64,000 nucleotides of DNA from Emticicia sp037153985 (GCF_037153985.1 NZ_JBBAYI010000002.1:558001-622000); one strand, 5' to 3'. Counted from the first letter of the stretch, positions 9,773 through 19,204 are shown. Notes: generated from the letters alone by a model not told the origin. Translations and numbers: made by a program.

Positions 9773-10984
9773 GATAATGCTGCTAAAGCTAAGCATCAAT
9801 CAAAAGTTTTTGGTTAGCTTTTACACTTCGTTCTCTCTTTTCTGCCTTACTCAGTGTTATATTATCATTTCTTGATATTAGTTTTCTGTACGTTTTCACT
9901 CTTCATTTAAAAATGGTATTGGTGGTTTAAGCAAAATCAAACTCTTTGACGATACTATTTTTCGCAGCCATCACCCAAAATCTGTTTCTACGATAACTAA
10001 CGATTAAAAAATTTCATACAGGGGCCGAAATTTTTTTGTTCTTAGGCTCAATTTTAATTTACCCACAGAAAAAAATTGAACACAACAGCAAAAAATGGCT
10101 AAATCTCAAAAAAATATACTCCAAAATACCTCATGCCAAAATTTTTGGGCTTTTTATCCGTGCCAAACTTATGTACGATTCATGCCCGAGTGTACGAAAA
10201 CGGAATAAAAACGTACGAAAACGGACAAATTTCAAGGGTTTTAAATTTTTTTTGGCACACTTAATTTTTTATAAAATACTCACTATCAGTGACTTATAAA
10301 TATTTTAACAAATTTTAAAATTTTCTGGCACGAGTTTGTCATATATATATAATGTACGGATGAAGCAGAAAGGCGAAAATGAGGATTTTACAAAATATTA
10401 TTTTGTTTGTAACCTTTTTTTAAAAGCGAAGTATATATAACAAAAAATAAAATTTCGTAAAAAGCTATTTGCTAGCCAAAATGATAGACCGCTACAACCG
10501 TTCATAACATAGCAGTGACCGCTCATAAATTACAAGTTATCTGATAAAAAAGAAGCCCATAATTTTGAATCGTCAAAGCAGAAACGGAAACAAGAAAAAA
10601 ACTAAGAGCAAAAAGAATATAAATTAACAAATTTTAACTTTTGCAAAATTTTATTCCGACAATCTCTTTAAATTTGAAAAATAACAGTTTTAAACAAAAT
10701 AAAATTTTAAAGAAAATGAATTACAAGGCTATCAAATATAACTACCGTTTGTCACTTTAAAATAACCATTCAAGTAGTTTGTATTACACAGTACCAAGTA
10801 AAGCATATATCTTTGAATCAACAAAAACAAAAACAGCGTACCAGCAAAGCAGAAACAGTAACAGAGGCACAGATGAAGTTTATCACAAAGTAATTAGGTT
10901 TCATCACAAATCTGACACAGACCCCGAAAGCCGAGCTAATTTTAAACCATCAAACATTAATTAAAATTTTAAAATAATAAAATT
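9773..10984. other. AT-rich intergenic region
   Basis: About 1.2 kb with very low GC and many A and T runs. Frames at 10036-10299 and 10779-10964 encode Lys/Asn/Ile-rich products without recognisable features and are not called. The stretch contains a close direct repeat near 10192-10225. The 3' end should hold the promoter and a long 5' leader for the small secreted protein at 10985. Confidence 0.5.
10192..10225. repeat. Two direct copies of GTACGAAAACGGA
   Basis: A 13-base word occurs at 10192-10204 and again at 10213-10225, starts 21 bases apart, which is two helical turns. Such spacing fits a binding site for a DNA-binding protein, but no regulator gene is adjacent and the region is low-complexity. 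Confidence 0.4.
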
Positions 10985-11359
10985 ATGAAAAAGTTAACAT
11001 CAGCCATCGCAATCGCTTTATTAGCAAGTTCAGTAGCATTCAACGCCAATGCAGACGACAAAAAAATAGAATACAAAAGTAGCAACCTTAACATAGGTAT
11101 GTACGAAGCAGGTTATACCAACTCAATGAAATTGAGCATGAACCTGACCAAAGATAAAGGAGTTGCAGCCACAGTAAAATTAATGGATGCAGACGGAAAC
11201 CTTTTACACGAAGAAGTTTTAGGCAAAAAATTAACCGCTTATAAATTGTGTTTCGACATGAGCAGCCTGAAAGCTGGTAAATATTATGTAGAAGTTAAAA
11301 ACGGCGAACGTATCATTACAAAAACAGTTGTAAAAGGCGACCACACTTTGAGTTACTAA
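10985..11359 (+). CDS. Small exported protein, paralogue of the next gene
   Basis: A 124-aa protein with a clear signal peptide (MKKLTSAIAIALLASSVAF, cleavage probably after NANA). The mature part of about 100 residues is predicted to be a beta-sandwich: strands such as LNIGMYEAGYTNSMKLSMNL, AATVKLMDADGNLLHEE and GKYYVEVKNGERIITKTVV alternate with turns, in a pattern like small Bacteroidota secreted beta proteins with an Ig-like fold. It shares order and key phrases (GMY, LKAGKYY / LEDGKYR, V-NG-I-KV) with the gene at 11481, so the pair arose by duplication. It probably acts in the periplasm or outside; no function is known. A long AT-rich leader precedes it. Confidence 0.8.
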   Translation: MKKLTSAIAIALLASSVAFNANADDKKIEYKSSNLNIGMYEAGYTNSMKLSMNLTKDKGVAATVKLMDADGNLLHEEVLGKKLTAYKLCFDMSSLKAGKYYVEVKNGERIITKTVVKGDHTLSY

Positions 11360-11480
11360 GGTTTTTACCACTCATCAAGCCATACAACCGATTAACGTAA
11401 AATCTGAAACACACAGCTCGTATAACTCATCTATTTAATTGAAAAAGCTCATTATTTAACATTTTAAAAAAATTATGATT

Positions 11481-11870
11481 ATGAAAAAGTTAGTAAGAAA
11501 TTCAGCATTAGCTCTTGTAGCAGGTTTATTCACATTCTCATCAGTATTAGCTACTGAATTAGCCGAAGGAAAAACATTTGATGTGGGCATGTATCGCGTA
11601 AACAACACCATGAAGATTAACGTGATGATTGCCAAAGAACAAGGTAACTGGGTCGAAATCCGTTTGAAAAACGAGAAAAACGAAACTATCTATGTTGAAG
11701 TAGTGAACAGAAAAACTACGCAGTTTGCCAAGAAATTTGATTTGCAGGGTTTGGAAGACGGTAAATACCGTTTTGAGATAAGCAATGGCAAAGAAACAAT
11801 CGTGAAAGAGGTAAGTTTATTAACGAACTCTCCACGCCCAGCTGATTACAGAACTGTAGAAGTAAAATAA
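11481..11870 (+). CDS. Small exported protein, paralogue of the previous gene
   Basis: A 129-aa exported protein; the ATG at 11481 (MKKLVRNSALALVAGLFTF) is preferred to one two codons upstream because it mirrors the start of its paralogue. The signal peptide probably ends near SVLA. The mature domain contains FDVGMYRVNNTMKINVMI, WVEIRLKNEKNETIYVEVV and LEDGKYRFEISNGKETIVKE, matching the paralogue at 10985 strand by strand. The C-terminus has an extra Pro-rich tail (SPRPADYRTVEVK). It sits 120 bases downstream of its sister gene, so the two may share a transcript that ends at the hairpin near 11903. Function unknown. Confidence 0.8.
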   Translation: MKKLVRNSALALVAGLFTFSSVLATELAEGKTFDVGMYRVNNTMKINVMIAKEQGNWVEIRLKNEKNETIYVEVVNRKTTQFAKKFDLQGLEDGKYRFEISNGKETIVKEVSLLTNSPRPADYRTVEVK

Positions 11871-11902
11871 TATATCATTAGTATTTAGTTTAGGGTAATC
11901 AG

Positions 11903-11940
11903 ACAGCGTTGTGGTTTTTTTCCGCAACGCTGTTTTTTTG
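11903..11940 (+). terminator. Terminator of the small secreted-protein pair
   Basis: Arms ACAGCGTTGTGG (11903-11914) and CCGCAACGCTGT (11922-11933) pair with one wobble around a T-rich loop, followed by seven T residues. Confidence 0.85.
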
Positions 11941-11972
11941 TGCCATTCGTGTAGCCACCAAAGTACACAACC

Positions 11973-11995
11973 AAAAAAAGCCCTGCTTGCAGGGC
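11973..11995 (-). terminator. Terminator of the DUF349 gene (minus strand)
   Basis: GCCCTG (11980-11985) and CAGGGC (11990-11995) form a hairpin with a CTTG loop. On the minus strand it is followed by a run of seven T residues (the A run at 11973-11979), 35 bases past the DUF349 stop. Confidence 0.75.
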
Positions 11996-12029
11996 AAACA
12001 GGGCTTTAAATATACTTAAACGCTACTGG

Positions 12030-13304
12030 TTATTGCACATTTTGTGCGGCGCGTCTTAATTCTTCCAGAATTACTTCTTTCATAAGCAACTTGCGGCGTT
12101 GCGTCTGAATATTCGAGTTCATGATTTTATCCATGTCAGGATTACGGGCTACCCCATCGTAACTGTCAATGAGTTGTTTCAACTCACCGCGCGCACGCGT
12201 TACAATGCTTTCCATCTCGCGGTATTTCGTCAGTGTTTGCTGTCTTTCGCTCAGGTAATTATAATTAGGTAGTTTACGCGTAATTACTTTCATCAGATAA
12301 CTCAACTCAAAAATCTTGTCGCAGGCAGCTCTGAATCTTTCGGCAACATTACGTACTGCCAAGTTAGCAGGCACTTTAATGTTCTTCCAGTCGTTGAGCA
12401 TTACCTTTGCTCTTTCGGCCGATGCAAAAATATCTTTGGCTTCTGCCAGTCTTTCGGCTTCTTCCATCATTTTTTGCTGTGCCTCTACGCGAGGGTCAAC
12501 CCTGACTTTAACTTGGATACCCTTAGCGTTACAATATTTTTCGTAGTAAAGAGTTGTCAGTTTCTTGAAACGGCGGAACTCGAACTTCAAACGCTTAGGT
12601 GGCACATCGCCCACGTTTTTCCACTCGTGTTGCAGTCGTTTTAACTCTGCAAAAGATAATTCCCAGTTGCCCATACGGAACAATTGTTCGGCACCTTTTA
12701 CTAACTCCGTATATTTTTCCATGCGTTGTGCAATGATTCTGTTCTGCTCTTCGTAGAAAGCTTTTCTACGTTGATAGAAATCATCGAGTACCTCGCGAAA
12801 CTCTGTTTCGACATCCTCCTGATAAGGTTTGTCAACAGGGCCTGTCCTAATCCAACGGGTTTTGATGTCTTGCAGTTTGTCAGCTACGACATTCCAGTCA
12901 ACATCTTCTTTGGCTTCCTTAGCTTCATCAATCAAGGCTTTCTTGATAGTATAGTTATTAGCTTGGTTACCAACAATCAGGCTACGGAGATATTCTTCTT
13001 GCTCATCTAATTTTTTGAGCAATGGAATAAAATCGCCGATACCGTCGAAGTTCAGCAGTCGTTTGCGAAGTTGCGTGAGTTTTGTTAAGAAGGAGCCCTT
13101 ATTCTGGGCTTCAGTGATTTCTGTTTCAAGTTGATTAACCTTATTTACCGCAATCTGGTAACGGTTAATGAAATACTGGAAAGCTTCTTCTTCAGTGCGT
13201 TTTACTTCGCCGATTTGTCGGTCGGGCATATCTAAGTAGCCCTTTAAGAATACCTTACCGTCTTTGATGTAAGCATATTCGTTTTCTAATGTTACGCCGT
13301 CCAT
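12030..13304 (-). CDS. DUF349 domain protein
   Basis: A 424-aa cytoplasmic, highly charged, helical and coiled-coil-rich protein. It contains consecutive DUF349 repeats, each centred on a pattern of Trp, Gly and aromatic residues: VDWNVVADKLQDIKTRWIRT followed by FREVLDDFYQRRKAF, then LQHEWKNVGDVPPKRLKFEF, then NDWKNIKVPANLAVRNVAER. In Bacteroidota one such protein is usually present per genome; the function is not established, although DUF349 repeats are found in proteins proposed to bind nucleic acid or ribosome-associated partners. It is transcribed divergently from ettA with a 200-base shared upstream region and ends at its own hairpin. Confidence 0.9.
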   Translation of the reverse strand: MDGVTLENEYAYIKDGKVFLKGYLDMPDRQIGEVKRTEEEAFQYFINRYQIAVNKVNQLETEITEAQNKGSFLTKLTQLRKRLLNFDGIGDFIPLLKKLDEQEEYLRSLIVGNQANNYTIKKALIDEAKEAKEDVDWNVVADKLQDIKTRWIRTGPVDKPYQEDVETEFREVLDDFYQRRKAFYEEQNRIIAQRMEKYTELVKGAEQLFRMGNWELSFAELKRLQHEWKNVGDVPPKRLKFEFRRFKKLTTLYYEKYCNAKGIQVKVRVDPRVEAQQKMMEEAERLAEAKDIFASAERAKVMLNDWKNIKVPANLAVRNVAERFRAACDKIFELSYLMKVITRKLPNYNYLSERQQTLTKYREMESIVTRARGELKQLIDSYDGVARNPDMDKIMNSNIQTQRRKLLMKEVILEELRRAAQNVQ

Positions 13305-13505
13305 AATTAAAAATCACATGGCTTGTGAGTCAAGGGTTGTGGTTTGAAAAGGTAAAATTCGTAGTTTTTTTGTATAATGCAAACTTGAATGCCGATATTT
13401 GACACAAAATTTTATTTTAAGGGTAAAAAAAACTAAAAATTTTTCATATTTCCTAAAATTTAACACTAAAATACAAAAAACTCTCTAAGAAACCTCCTTT
13501 AGACC

Positions 13506-15170
13506 ATGAGTGAGCAAATTATTTTTTCTATGGAGCGGGTGAGTAAAATCATTCCGCCTAACCGCCAGATTCTCAAAAATATTTACCTGTCGTTTTTTTA
13601 TGGGGCAAAAATCGGGGTATTAGGTCTGAACGGATCCGGTAAGTCTACTCTGCTCCGCGTAATTGCTGGTATTGATAAAAACATCAATGGCGAAGTAGTT
13701 TTTTCTCCGGGTTATACCGTTGGGCTGCTTGAACAAGAGCCACAGCTTGACCCCACCAAGACCGTAAGAGAAGTAGTAGAAGAAGGTGTGCAGGAAATCG
13801 TAGATTTACTAAAAGAATTTGACGATATTAACAATGCTTTTGCTGACCCTGATGCCGATTTTGATAAACTACTGGCCCGCCAAGGAGAAGTGCAGGAAAA
13901 ACTTGACCAGCTTGATGCTTGGGAACTCGATACCCGCCTCGAGCGCGCCATGGATGCCTTGCGCTGCCCACCTGAAGATGCCAAAATTGAAACTCTTTCG
14001 GGTGGTGAAAAACGCCGTGTAGCACTTTGCCGCCTGTTGCTTAAACAGCCAGACGTGCTTTTGCTTGATGAGCCTACCAACCACCTAGACGCCGAGTCGG
14101 TACTATGGCTCGAAGAACACCTGCGCCAATACAAAGGAACTGTAATTGCCGTTACCCACGACCGTTACTTCCTTGATAATGTAGCTGGCTGGATTCTGGA
14201 ACTTGACCGCGGCGAGGGTATTCCGTGGAAGGGTAACTATTCGTCATGGCTAGAACAAAAACAAAACCGACTGGAAAAAGAAGAGAAGTCAGAATCAAAA
14301 CGCCAGAAAACCCTGCAACGTGAATTAGAATGGGTAAGAATGGCACCGAAGGCGCGTCAGGCAAAATCAAAAGCCCGTTTGGCCGCCTACGACCGCATGG
14401 TGAGTGAAGATAGCAAAGAACGTGAAGAAAAACTGGAGTTGTTTATTCCGCCAGGGCCACGCTTGGGTAATAAAGTAATTGAAGCACACAACGTAAAAAT
14501 GGGCTTTGGCGACAGGCTTCTGTACGAAGACCTTAATTTCAGCCTGCCACAAAATGGTATTGTGGGTATTATCGGGCCCAATGGCGCAGGTAAAACCACT
14601 TTGTTCAAACTTATTACAGGGCAACTAAAACCTCTTGATGGCAGCTTTGAAGTAGGCGAAACCGTGAAATTATCTTACGTAGACCAAGAACATAACCAAC
14701 TAGACGGAAGCAAATCGGTTTATGAAATGATTTCGGGCGGCAACGACTGGGTAATGCTTGGCAACCGTCAGGTAAATGCACGGGGCTATGTGAGCCGTTT
14801 TAATTTTCAGGGAGCCGACCAAGAGAAAAAAATTGCTAACCTGTCGGGCGGAGAAAGAAACCGTGTGCATCTGGCCATGATGCTAAAAGAAGGCGGTAAC
14901 CTGTTGCTGTTAGATGAGCCTACCAATGACTTGGACGTGAACACGCTTCGTGCTTTGGAGGAAGGGCTAGAGAATTTTGCGGGTTGTGCCGTAGTTATTT
15001 CTCACGACCGTTGGTTCCTTGACCGAATTGCAACACATATTCTGGCATTTGAAGGCAACTCGCAGGTATATTGGTTTGAAGGTAATTTCTCTGAGTATGA
15101 AGAGAACCGCCGCAAACGTTTAGGTACAGATGTAACACCTAAACGTATCAAGTACAAAAAACTTCAATAG
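13506..15170 (+). CDS. ettA: EttA, energy-dependent translational throttle (ABC-F ATPase)
   Basis: The 554-aa product is a duplicated ABC ATPase without membrane domain. The first cassette has Walker A GLNGSGKST (about residues 40-48), signature LSGGEKRRVAL and Walker B LLLDEPTNHLD; the second has GPNGAGKTT, LSGGERNRVHL and LLLDEPTNDLD. The linker and arm composition (EGIPWKGNYSSWLEQK and the KARLAAYDRM region) and the overall length match EttA rather than Uup or ABCF3. EttA binds the ribosomal E site and gates entry into the elongation cycle according to the ATP/ADP ratio. The gene stands alone, divergent from the DUF349 gene, and ends at a hairpin near 15195. Confidence 0.95.
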   Translation: MSEQIIFSMERVSKIIPPNRQILKNIYLSFFYGAKIGVLGLNGSGKSTLLRVIAGIDKNINGEVVFSPGYTVGLLEQEPQLDPTKTVREVVEEGVQEIVDLLKEFDDINNAFADPDADFDKLLARQGEVQEKLDQLDAWELDTRLERAMDALRCPPEDAKIETLSGGEKRRVALCRLLLKQPDVLLLDEPTNHLDAESVLWLEEHLRQYKGTVIAVTHDRYFLDNVAGWILELDRGEGIPWKGNYSSWLEQKQNRLEKEEKSESKRQKTLQRELEWVRMAPKARQAKSKARLAAYDRMVSEDSKEREEKLELFIPPGPRLGNKVIEAHNVKMGFGDRLLYEDLNFSLPQNGIVGIIGPNGAGKTTLFKLITGQLKPLDGSFEVGETVKLSYVDQEHNQLDGSKSVYEMISGGNDWVMLGNRQVNARGYVSRFNFQGADQEKKIANLSGGERNRVHLAMMLKEGGNLLLLDEPTNDLDVNTLRALEEGLENFAGCAVVISHDRWFLDRIATHILAFEGNSQVYWFEGNFSEYEENRRKRLGTDVTPKRIKYKKLQ

Positions 15171-15194
15171 TAGTTCATTATTAAAAACATACCG

Positions 15195-15236
15195 AACCAT
15201 CTGTAAATCATTGTCTTTGCAGATGGTTTTGATTTT
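15195..15236 (+). terminator. Terminator after ettA
   Basis: AACCATCTG (15195-15203) pairs with CAGATGGTT (15220-15228), extended by AAA/TTT across the loop side, and is followed by T-rich sequence. Confidence 0.7.
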
Positions 15237-15244
15237 ACAGGCGT

Positions 15245-16021
15245 TTATACAGGCTTGGAAACTTTGCCGTAGCGTAAGGCATAGGTTTCTTTATGTAGGC
15301 ATTTTCTCATGAGGCGGTCAACTATAAGCATCAGGCCAATAGAAAAGAACACTTTGCCAATGGTGTAAGAATACACCGGAAAAACTTTCAGAATAAAGAT
15401 ACTTACATACACATAAATATCGGTTATTGTCAGGGCTATGGTTCCTGCAATTACCCTGTACCAGTTTCTTGACTGAAGTTTATCAACAAAAAAACTTGAA
15501 CACACAGCCATAATTGTTGTAAGCATAGTAAATAATACTACTACTACCAATGGTTGGTTGGTCTGGAAATGCTCCTGCAAAAGGCGCATAGCCGACCACA
15601 GAAAACCCAGCCCGAACACCACACCTGCCCCCGTAGCATAAAGCAGGGTTTTACGGTTGGCTACACGTTCAACTCGCTGGCTTTGCATCTGTGAGTAAAG
15701 CAATATTAAAGCTATATACATAAAGCCGTTGTTCAGCACATTAGCAATAAGCTGATTTTTTTCAGGCATCAAATAGAAATAAATTTCAGAAATGATATTT
15801 ATCAGAAGGAACCCTAACAGCAGGTAGTATAACGTAGCGTTTTTGATTCGCCGACGTTGAAAAATCATATACACTACACAAAGCAGGGCAGGCATTTGAT
15901 TAAGCAGTTTTGACAGTAGCACTTCTTCCCATGAAAGCATTTCAGGTGAGGGGATAAACTGAAAAAACAGCACAGTTAGCATGACAACTAACCCATACAA
16001 GGATATAAACTTGAGGGACAT
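15245..16021 (-). CDS. Polytopic membrane protein of unknown function
   Basis: A 258-aa protein with about eight hydrophobic segments spaced by short loops, including a basic RRRRIKN-like loop after the second and a basic C-terminal tail (MRKCLHKETYALRYGK). The topology and the conserved-looking segment with tyrosines near ITDIYVYVSIFILKVFPVYS resemble YhhN/lysoplasmalogenase-type proteins of Bacteroidota, but I cannot assign it. It is a single gene converging on ettA; only eight bases separate its stop from the ettA terminator, so that hairpin may serve both. Confidence 0.75.
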   Translation of the reverse strand: MSLKFISLYGLVVMLTVLFFQFIPSPEMLSWEEVLLSKLLNQMPALLCVVYMIFQRRRIKNATLYYLLLGFLLINIISEIYFYLMPEKNQLIANVLNNGFMYIALILLYSQMQSQRVERVANRKTLLYATGAGVVFGLGFLWSAMRLLQEHFQTNQPLVVVVLFTMLTTIMAVCSSFFVDKLQSRNWYRVIAGTIALTITDIYVYVSIFILKVFPVYSYTIGKVFFSIGLMLIVDRLMRKCLHKETYALRYGKVSKPV

Positions 16022-16173
16022 TCCGGTACGTTTACAAAAGTTAAAGCATAATCCACTAACAGCAGTTTATCAGTTTTTGATAAACACTAAAATATTTGCC
16101 ATTTGCTGGCTTATAAGAGGTTTGGTCTGAATAGTACAGCAATTATATTTTACTTCTAAGAAAAATCCAAATT

Positions 16174-17286
16174 TTATGCGTCATAAATCGGTTTTTTTCT
16201 GAATTTTAATTTTCCGGCGTCTCTTCCTGAGAAATTTGTACGGATTTCGGCACATATTGCCAGTGCAATTTCTTCAGGAGTGTTGGCACCAATATCAAGC
16301 CCTACGGGGCTATAAATACGGTTTTCGTCGGCCTCAGCAAGTGCCATTCCTTCTTCCTCCATACGCGTGTACATCTTCATAGTGCGCTTTTTAGGCCCCA
16401 GCAAACCAATATAACGGATGTCGGTTCGTAGCAGGGTTAATAAATTACGGTAATCGGTTTCATAATCATGGCACATCGAGATAGCTGCCGTATAAGGGTC
16501 AACTTCAGGTATGTAGTCTTTAGGCACGACTGCATCGGCCATCGTAAAAAGCGAAGGGTGCATTTTAGCCGGATTACACACCACCACCACCCGCCAGCCC
16601 AATTCTTTAGCCAACCTTACCATCGGGTAAACATCATAATTACTACCAAAAACGTAAAGCTGTACCGGAGGGGGAATCACCTCAATAAAAAGGCTGATTT
16701 TTGTTTCACCGTTAATAATATACGTTTGTGAAACCGATTTCAAAGTGTGTAAAACCGTTATTATTTCGTCAGAAACCTGCCCCTGTATCTCATCCAGCGG
16801 AAACACTTCTGCAAAATGCGCAGGCGTATCAAACCTGAAAACCTCTCCTAACGCAATAGCATCATGAGCCCTGCTTAACCCTGTAACAGTTACCAGTACA
16901 TCGGGGCTTCGGTGGTTGAGGCAATGGCTAATCTGGCGCACAGCATTATGCTCATTTTTAGGGTCGAGAGGCGTAACTAGCACATCAATGATGCCATTAC
17001 AACCCAATCCAACGCCTATCTGGTAAGGGTCATCGTCAGAGGTATCGTATGTTACCAGTGTAGCCTTGTTCTGTAACATGGCTAAGCGTGCCTTTTTTAG
17101 TGCATCGCCCTCCAGACATCCGCCACTTATGCCACCAATCCATTCGCCAGACTCCATCACCAACATTCTCGCGCCCGTTCGCCTGTACGACGACCCCTCA
17201 ACCCGCACCACAGTTGCCAAAGCTGCTCTGTTCTTACTAAAATCAATTTTCTGATAGGCTTCAACAATTTGCTTAATCTCTTTCAT
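16174..17286 (-). CDS. XdhC/CoxI family protein
   Basis: This protein (370 aa from the ATG at 17286; an in-frame ATG at 17307 would add seven residues) belongs to the XdhC family, which in characterised members inserts or sulfurates the molybdenum cofactor of xanthine dehydrogenase-type enzymes. The N-terminal XdhC_CoxI domain shows ATVVRVEGSSYRRTGARM and the Cys-containing GGISGGCLEGDAL. The C-terminal Rossmann-like domain shows LYVFGSNYDVYPMVRLAKEL and GLLGPKKRTMKMYTRM, then DIGANTPEEIALAICAEI. It follows guaD at close spacing on the same strand, consistent with purine breakdown (guanine to xanthine to urate). No molybdenum hydroxylase subunits lie in the window. Confidence 0.9.
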   Translation of the reverse strand: MKEIKQIVEAYQKIDFSKNRAALATVVRVEGSSYRRTGARMLVMESGEWIGGISGGCLEGDALKKARLAMLQNKATLVTYDTSDDDPYQIGVGLGCNGIIDVLVTPLDPKNEHNAVRQISHCLNHRSPDVLVTVTGLSRAHDAIALGEVFRFDTPAHFAEVFPLDEIQGQVSDEIITVLHTLKSVSQTYIINGETKISLFIEVIPPPVQLYVFGSNYDVYPMVRLAKELGWRVVVVCNPAKMHPSLFTMADAVVPKDYIPEVDPYTAAISMCHDYETDYRNLLTLLRTDIRYIGLLGPKKRTMKMYTRMEEEGMALAEADENRIYSPVGLDIGANTPEEIALAICAEIRTNFSGRDAGKLKFRKKPIYDA

Positions 17287-17313
17287 GTATATCCGAAAAA
17301 AGGGCATAATTGG

Positions 17314-17793
17314 TTAATAGTCTGTTTTGTTCTCTTTTTTTGCCCATAAAACAAACGCTTCGTGGGCTTCTTCACGGCTTAGAGGTTCAATACTTATTTG
17401 CCGCTCTGTATGCGGCAACGGAATTTCCTGATACAGAAAAGCATCATCGAAGCCTATGGCGGCGGCATCGTCACGGGTGTTTCCGTAGTAGATTTTTCCG
17501 AGTCTGGCCCAGTAAATGGCACTCAGGCACATGGGGCATGGCTCGCAAGAAGTATAAATCTCACAATCGTTTAACTGAAACGTACCCAGATTTTTACACG
17601 CATCTCTGATAGCCATTACCTCTGCATGAGCGGTTGGGTCGTTCAAAGCTACTACCTGATTGTGCCCTTGCCCAACTATTTTGCCATCTTTCACTATTAC
17701 CGCCCCAAAAGGCCCCTGCCCTACACCTTCTTTGCTTCCTATCATTGATAGCTCAATGGCTTTTTGCATAAATATCTTTTTTTGCGCTTGCAT
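17314..17793 (-). CDS. guaD: Guanine deaminase, cytidine-deaminase fold
   Basis: A 159-aa zinc deaminase. The catalytic motif TAHAEVMAIRDAC supplies the His ligand and proton-shuttling Glu, and TSCEPCPMCLSAIYWAR supplies the two Cys ligands. The following segment (IYYGNTRDDAAAIGFDDAFLY) and the C-terminus closely match the Bacillus subtilis GuaD type of guanine deaminase rather than tRNA adenosine deaminase TadA. The expected reaction is guanine to xanthine plus ammonia. It lies directly upstream of an xdhC gene on the same strand, which supports a purine-salvage or nitrogen-scavenging operon. A TadA-like activity is the main alternative. Confidence 0.88.
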   Translation of the reverse strand: MQAQKKIFMQKAIELSMIGSKEGVGQGPFGAVIVKDGKIVGQGHNQVVALNDPTAHAEVMAIRDACKNLGTFQLNDCEIYTSCEPCPMCLSAIYWARLGKIYYGNTRDDAAAIGFDDAFLYQEIPLPHTERQISIEPLSREEAHEAFVLWAKKENKTDY

Positions 17794-18064
17794 ATCAGTC
17801 GTACATTGTTGTAAAATTAAATCTATCGAATTAAAACAGACTTGTCAAATAGTTTCACTCTCACAAGGGTGCATTGTCGTTATAAATTGGCTTAAAACCT
17901 CTTAAATGCTAGTGCATTTAACCAGAACAGGCAATAATGGCTTACCTACCCGAAAACCAAAGCAATGGCAATTTACCAAAAAAACAACATACTACGATAA
18001 ACCGAAACCTCGGGCAAAAGCCACCTCTACCTGAAAACAGCCCTTTGTTTGGGAGAAATTTTTC

Positions 18065-19204
18065 CTACAAGCGCATCCGTTTCACTACCTGAACCACATG
18101 CTCGATAGCCAGCGTAATATCTTCGGCAGTGGTATAGCGGCCCAAGCTAAAACGTACAGAACTGTATGCTTGGGTGTCGTCCAGTCCGAGGGCTTTTAAT
18201 ACATACGAAGGTTCGGTAGTAGCCGAATTACACGCCGAGCCGTTCGATACAGCTATGCCATTCAGGCTCATGAGTAGCTGTTCGCCATCCATTTGCCCAA
18301 AACTTATGTTTGTTATATTGGTTAAGCGGTTTATGCGGCTTCCATTCACTTGTGCCTGAGGCAAAGCCGCCAGAATACCCGCTTCCAGTTGGTCGCGCAG
18401 GGCAGCCACCCGTGCACTTTCTTCTACGAGCATCTGCTGGCAAAGCTCGCAGGCTTTGCCTAACCCCACAACACCAGCCACATTTAAAGTACCTGAGCGC
18501 AAGCCACGTTCGTGCTTGCCGCCATCTTGCTGAGCTACAAGGTTGAGTTTTTTTCTGACATACAAAGCTCCTACACCTTTAGGGCCATAAATTTTATGGG
18601 CCGATAAACTCAGTAAGTCAATGTCGTCGGCTACTACATCAACAGGCAGTTTGCCAATAGCCTGTGTGGCATCGGTATGCAACAACACCCCATGCTTGTG
18701 CGCCAGTTGCGCCAATGCACGCAACGGATACGTAGTACCGATTTCGTTATTAGCCGCCATCACCGAAATCAGGAGGGTATCGGGGCGGATACTATCTTCG
18801 AGGGCTTCCAGCGCAATATTCCCTTCTGTATCTACTTTCAGGTAAGTTACCTCAGCCCCCAGTTTTTCCAGATGCAGGCAGGTATCCAACACAGCTTTAT
18901 GCTCGGTTGCAACAGTAATAATATGTTTACCTTTATGGTTAAGGGCTTCAAAAATGCCTTTAATAGCCAGATTCACCGACTCAGTGGCACCGCTTGTAAA
19001 AATAATTTCTTTTTCGCTGGCCCCTAACAATGTTGCTACCTGTTGCCGCGCCATACTTACAGCCTCAGCCGCCTGCCACCCATACGCATGAAAACGGCTG
19101 GCAGCATTGCCGAAGTGTTCGGTGAGGTAAGGCATCATGGCTTCCAGCACAGCTTTATCGATAGGCGTGGTAGCGTTGTAATCGAGGTAAATCGGGTATT
19201 TCAT
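18065..19204 (-). CDS. Cysteine desulfurase, NifS/IscS type
   Basis: A PLP-dependent class V aminotransferase-fold enzyme, 379 aa from the ATG at 19204 (MKYPIYLDYNATTPID is the usual family start; a longer frame reaches 19276). It removes sulfur from cysteine for Fe-S cluster and thio-cofactor assembly. Visible features are IIFTSGATESVNLAIKG, the ATEHKA segment, HTDATQAIGK, the PLP-lysine region LSAHKIYGPKGVGALYV, and the catalytic Cys loop SNGSACNSATTEPSYVL. It is a single gene, divergent from ppc across a 273-base gap, and no iscU/sufU neighbours are present. IscS versus NifS naming cannot be decided from the sequence alone. Confidence 0.93.
   Translation of the reverse strand: MKYPIYLDYNATTPIDKAVLEAMMPYLTEHFGNAASRFHAYGWQAAEAVSMARQQVATLLGASEKEIIFTSGATESVNLAIKGIFEALNHKGKHIITVATEHKAVLDTCLHLEKLGAEVTYLKVDTEGNIALEALEDSIRPDTLLISVMAANNEIGTTYPLRALAQLAHKHGVLLHTDATQAIGKLPVDVVADDIDLLSLSAHKIYGPKGVGALYVRKKLNLVAQQDGGKHERGLRSGTLNVAGVVGLGKACELCQQMLVEESARVAALRDQLEAGILAALPQAQVNGSRINRLTNITNISFGQMDGEQLLMSLNGIAVSNGSACNSATTEPSYVLKALGLDDTQAYSSVRFSLGRYTTAEDITLAIEHVVQVVKRMRL

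Noticed and set aside
10036..10299. 87-codon plus-strand frame
   Set aside because: Lys/Ile/Phe-rich translation expected from AT-rich DNA; no support.
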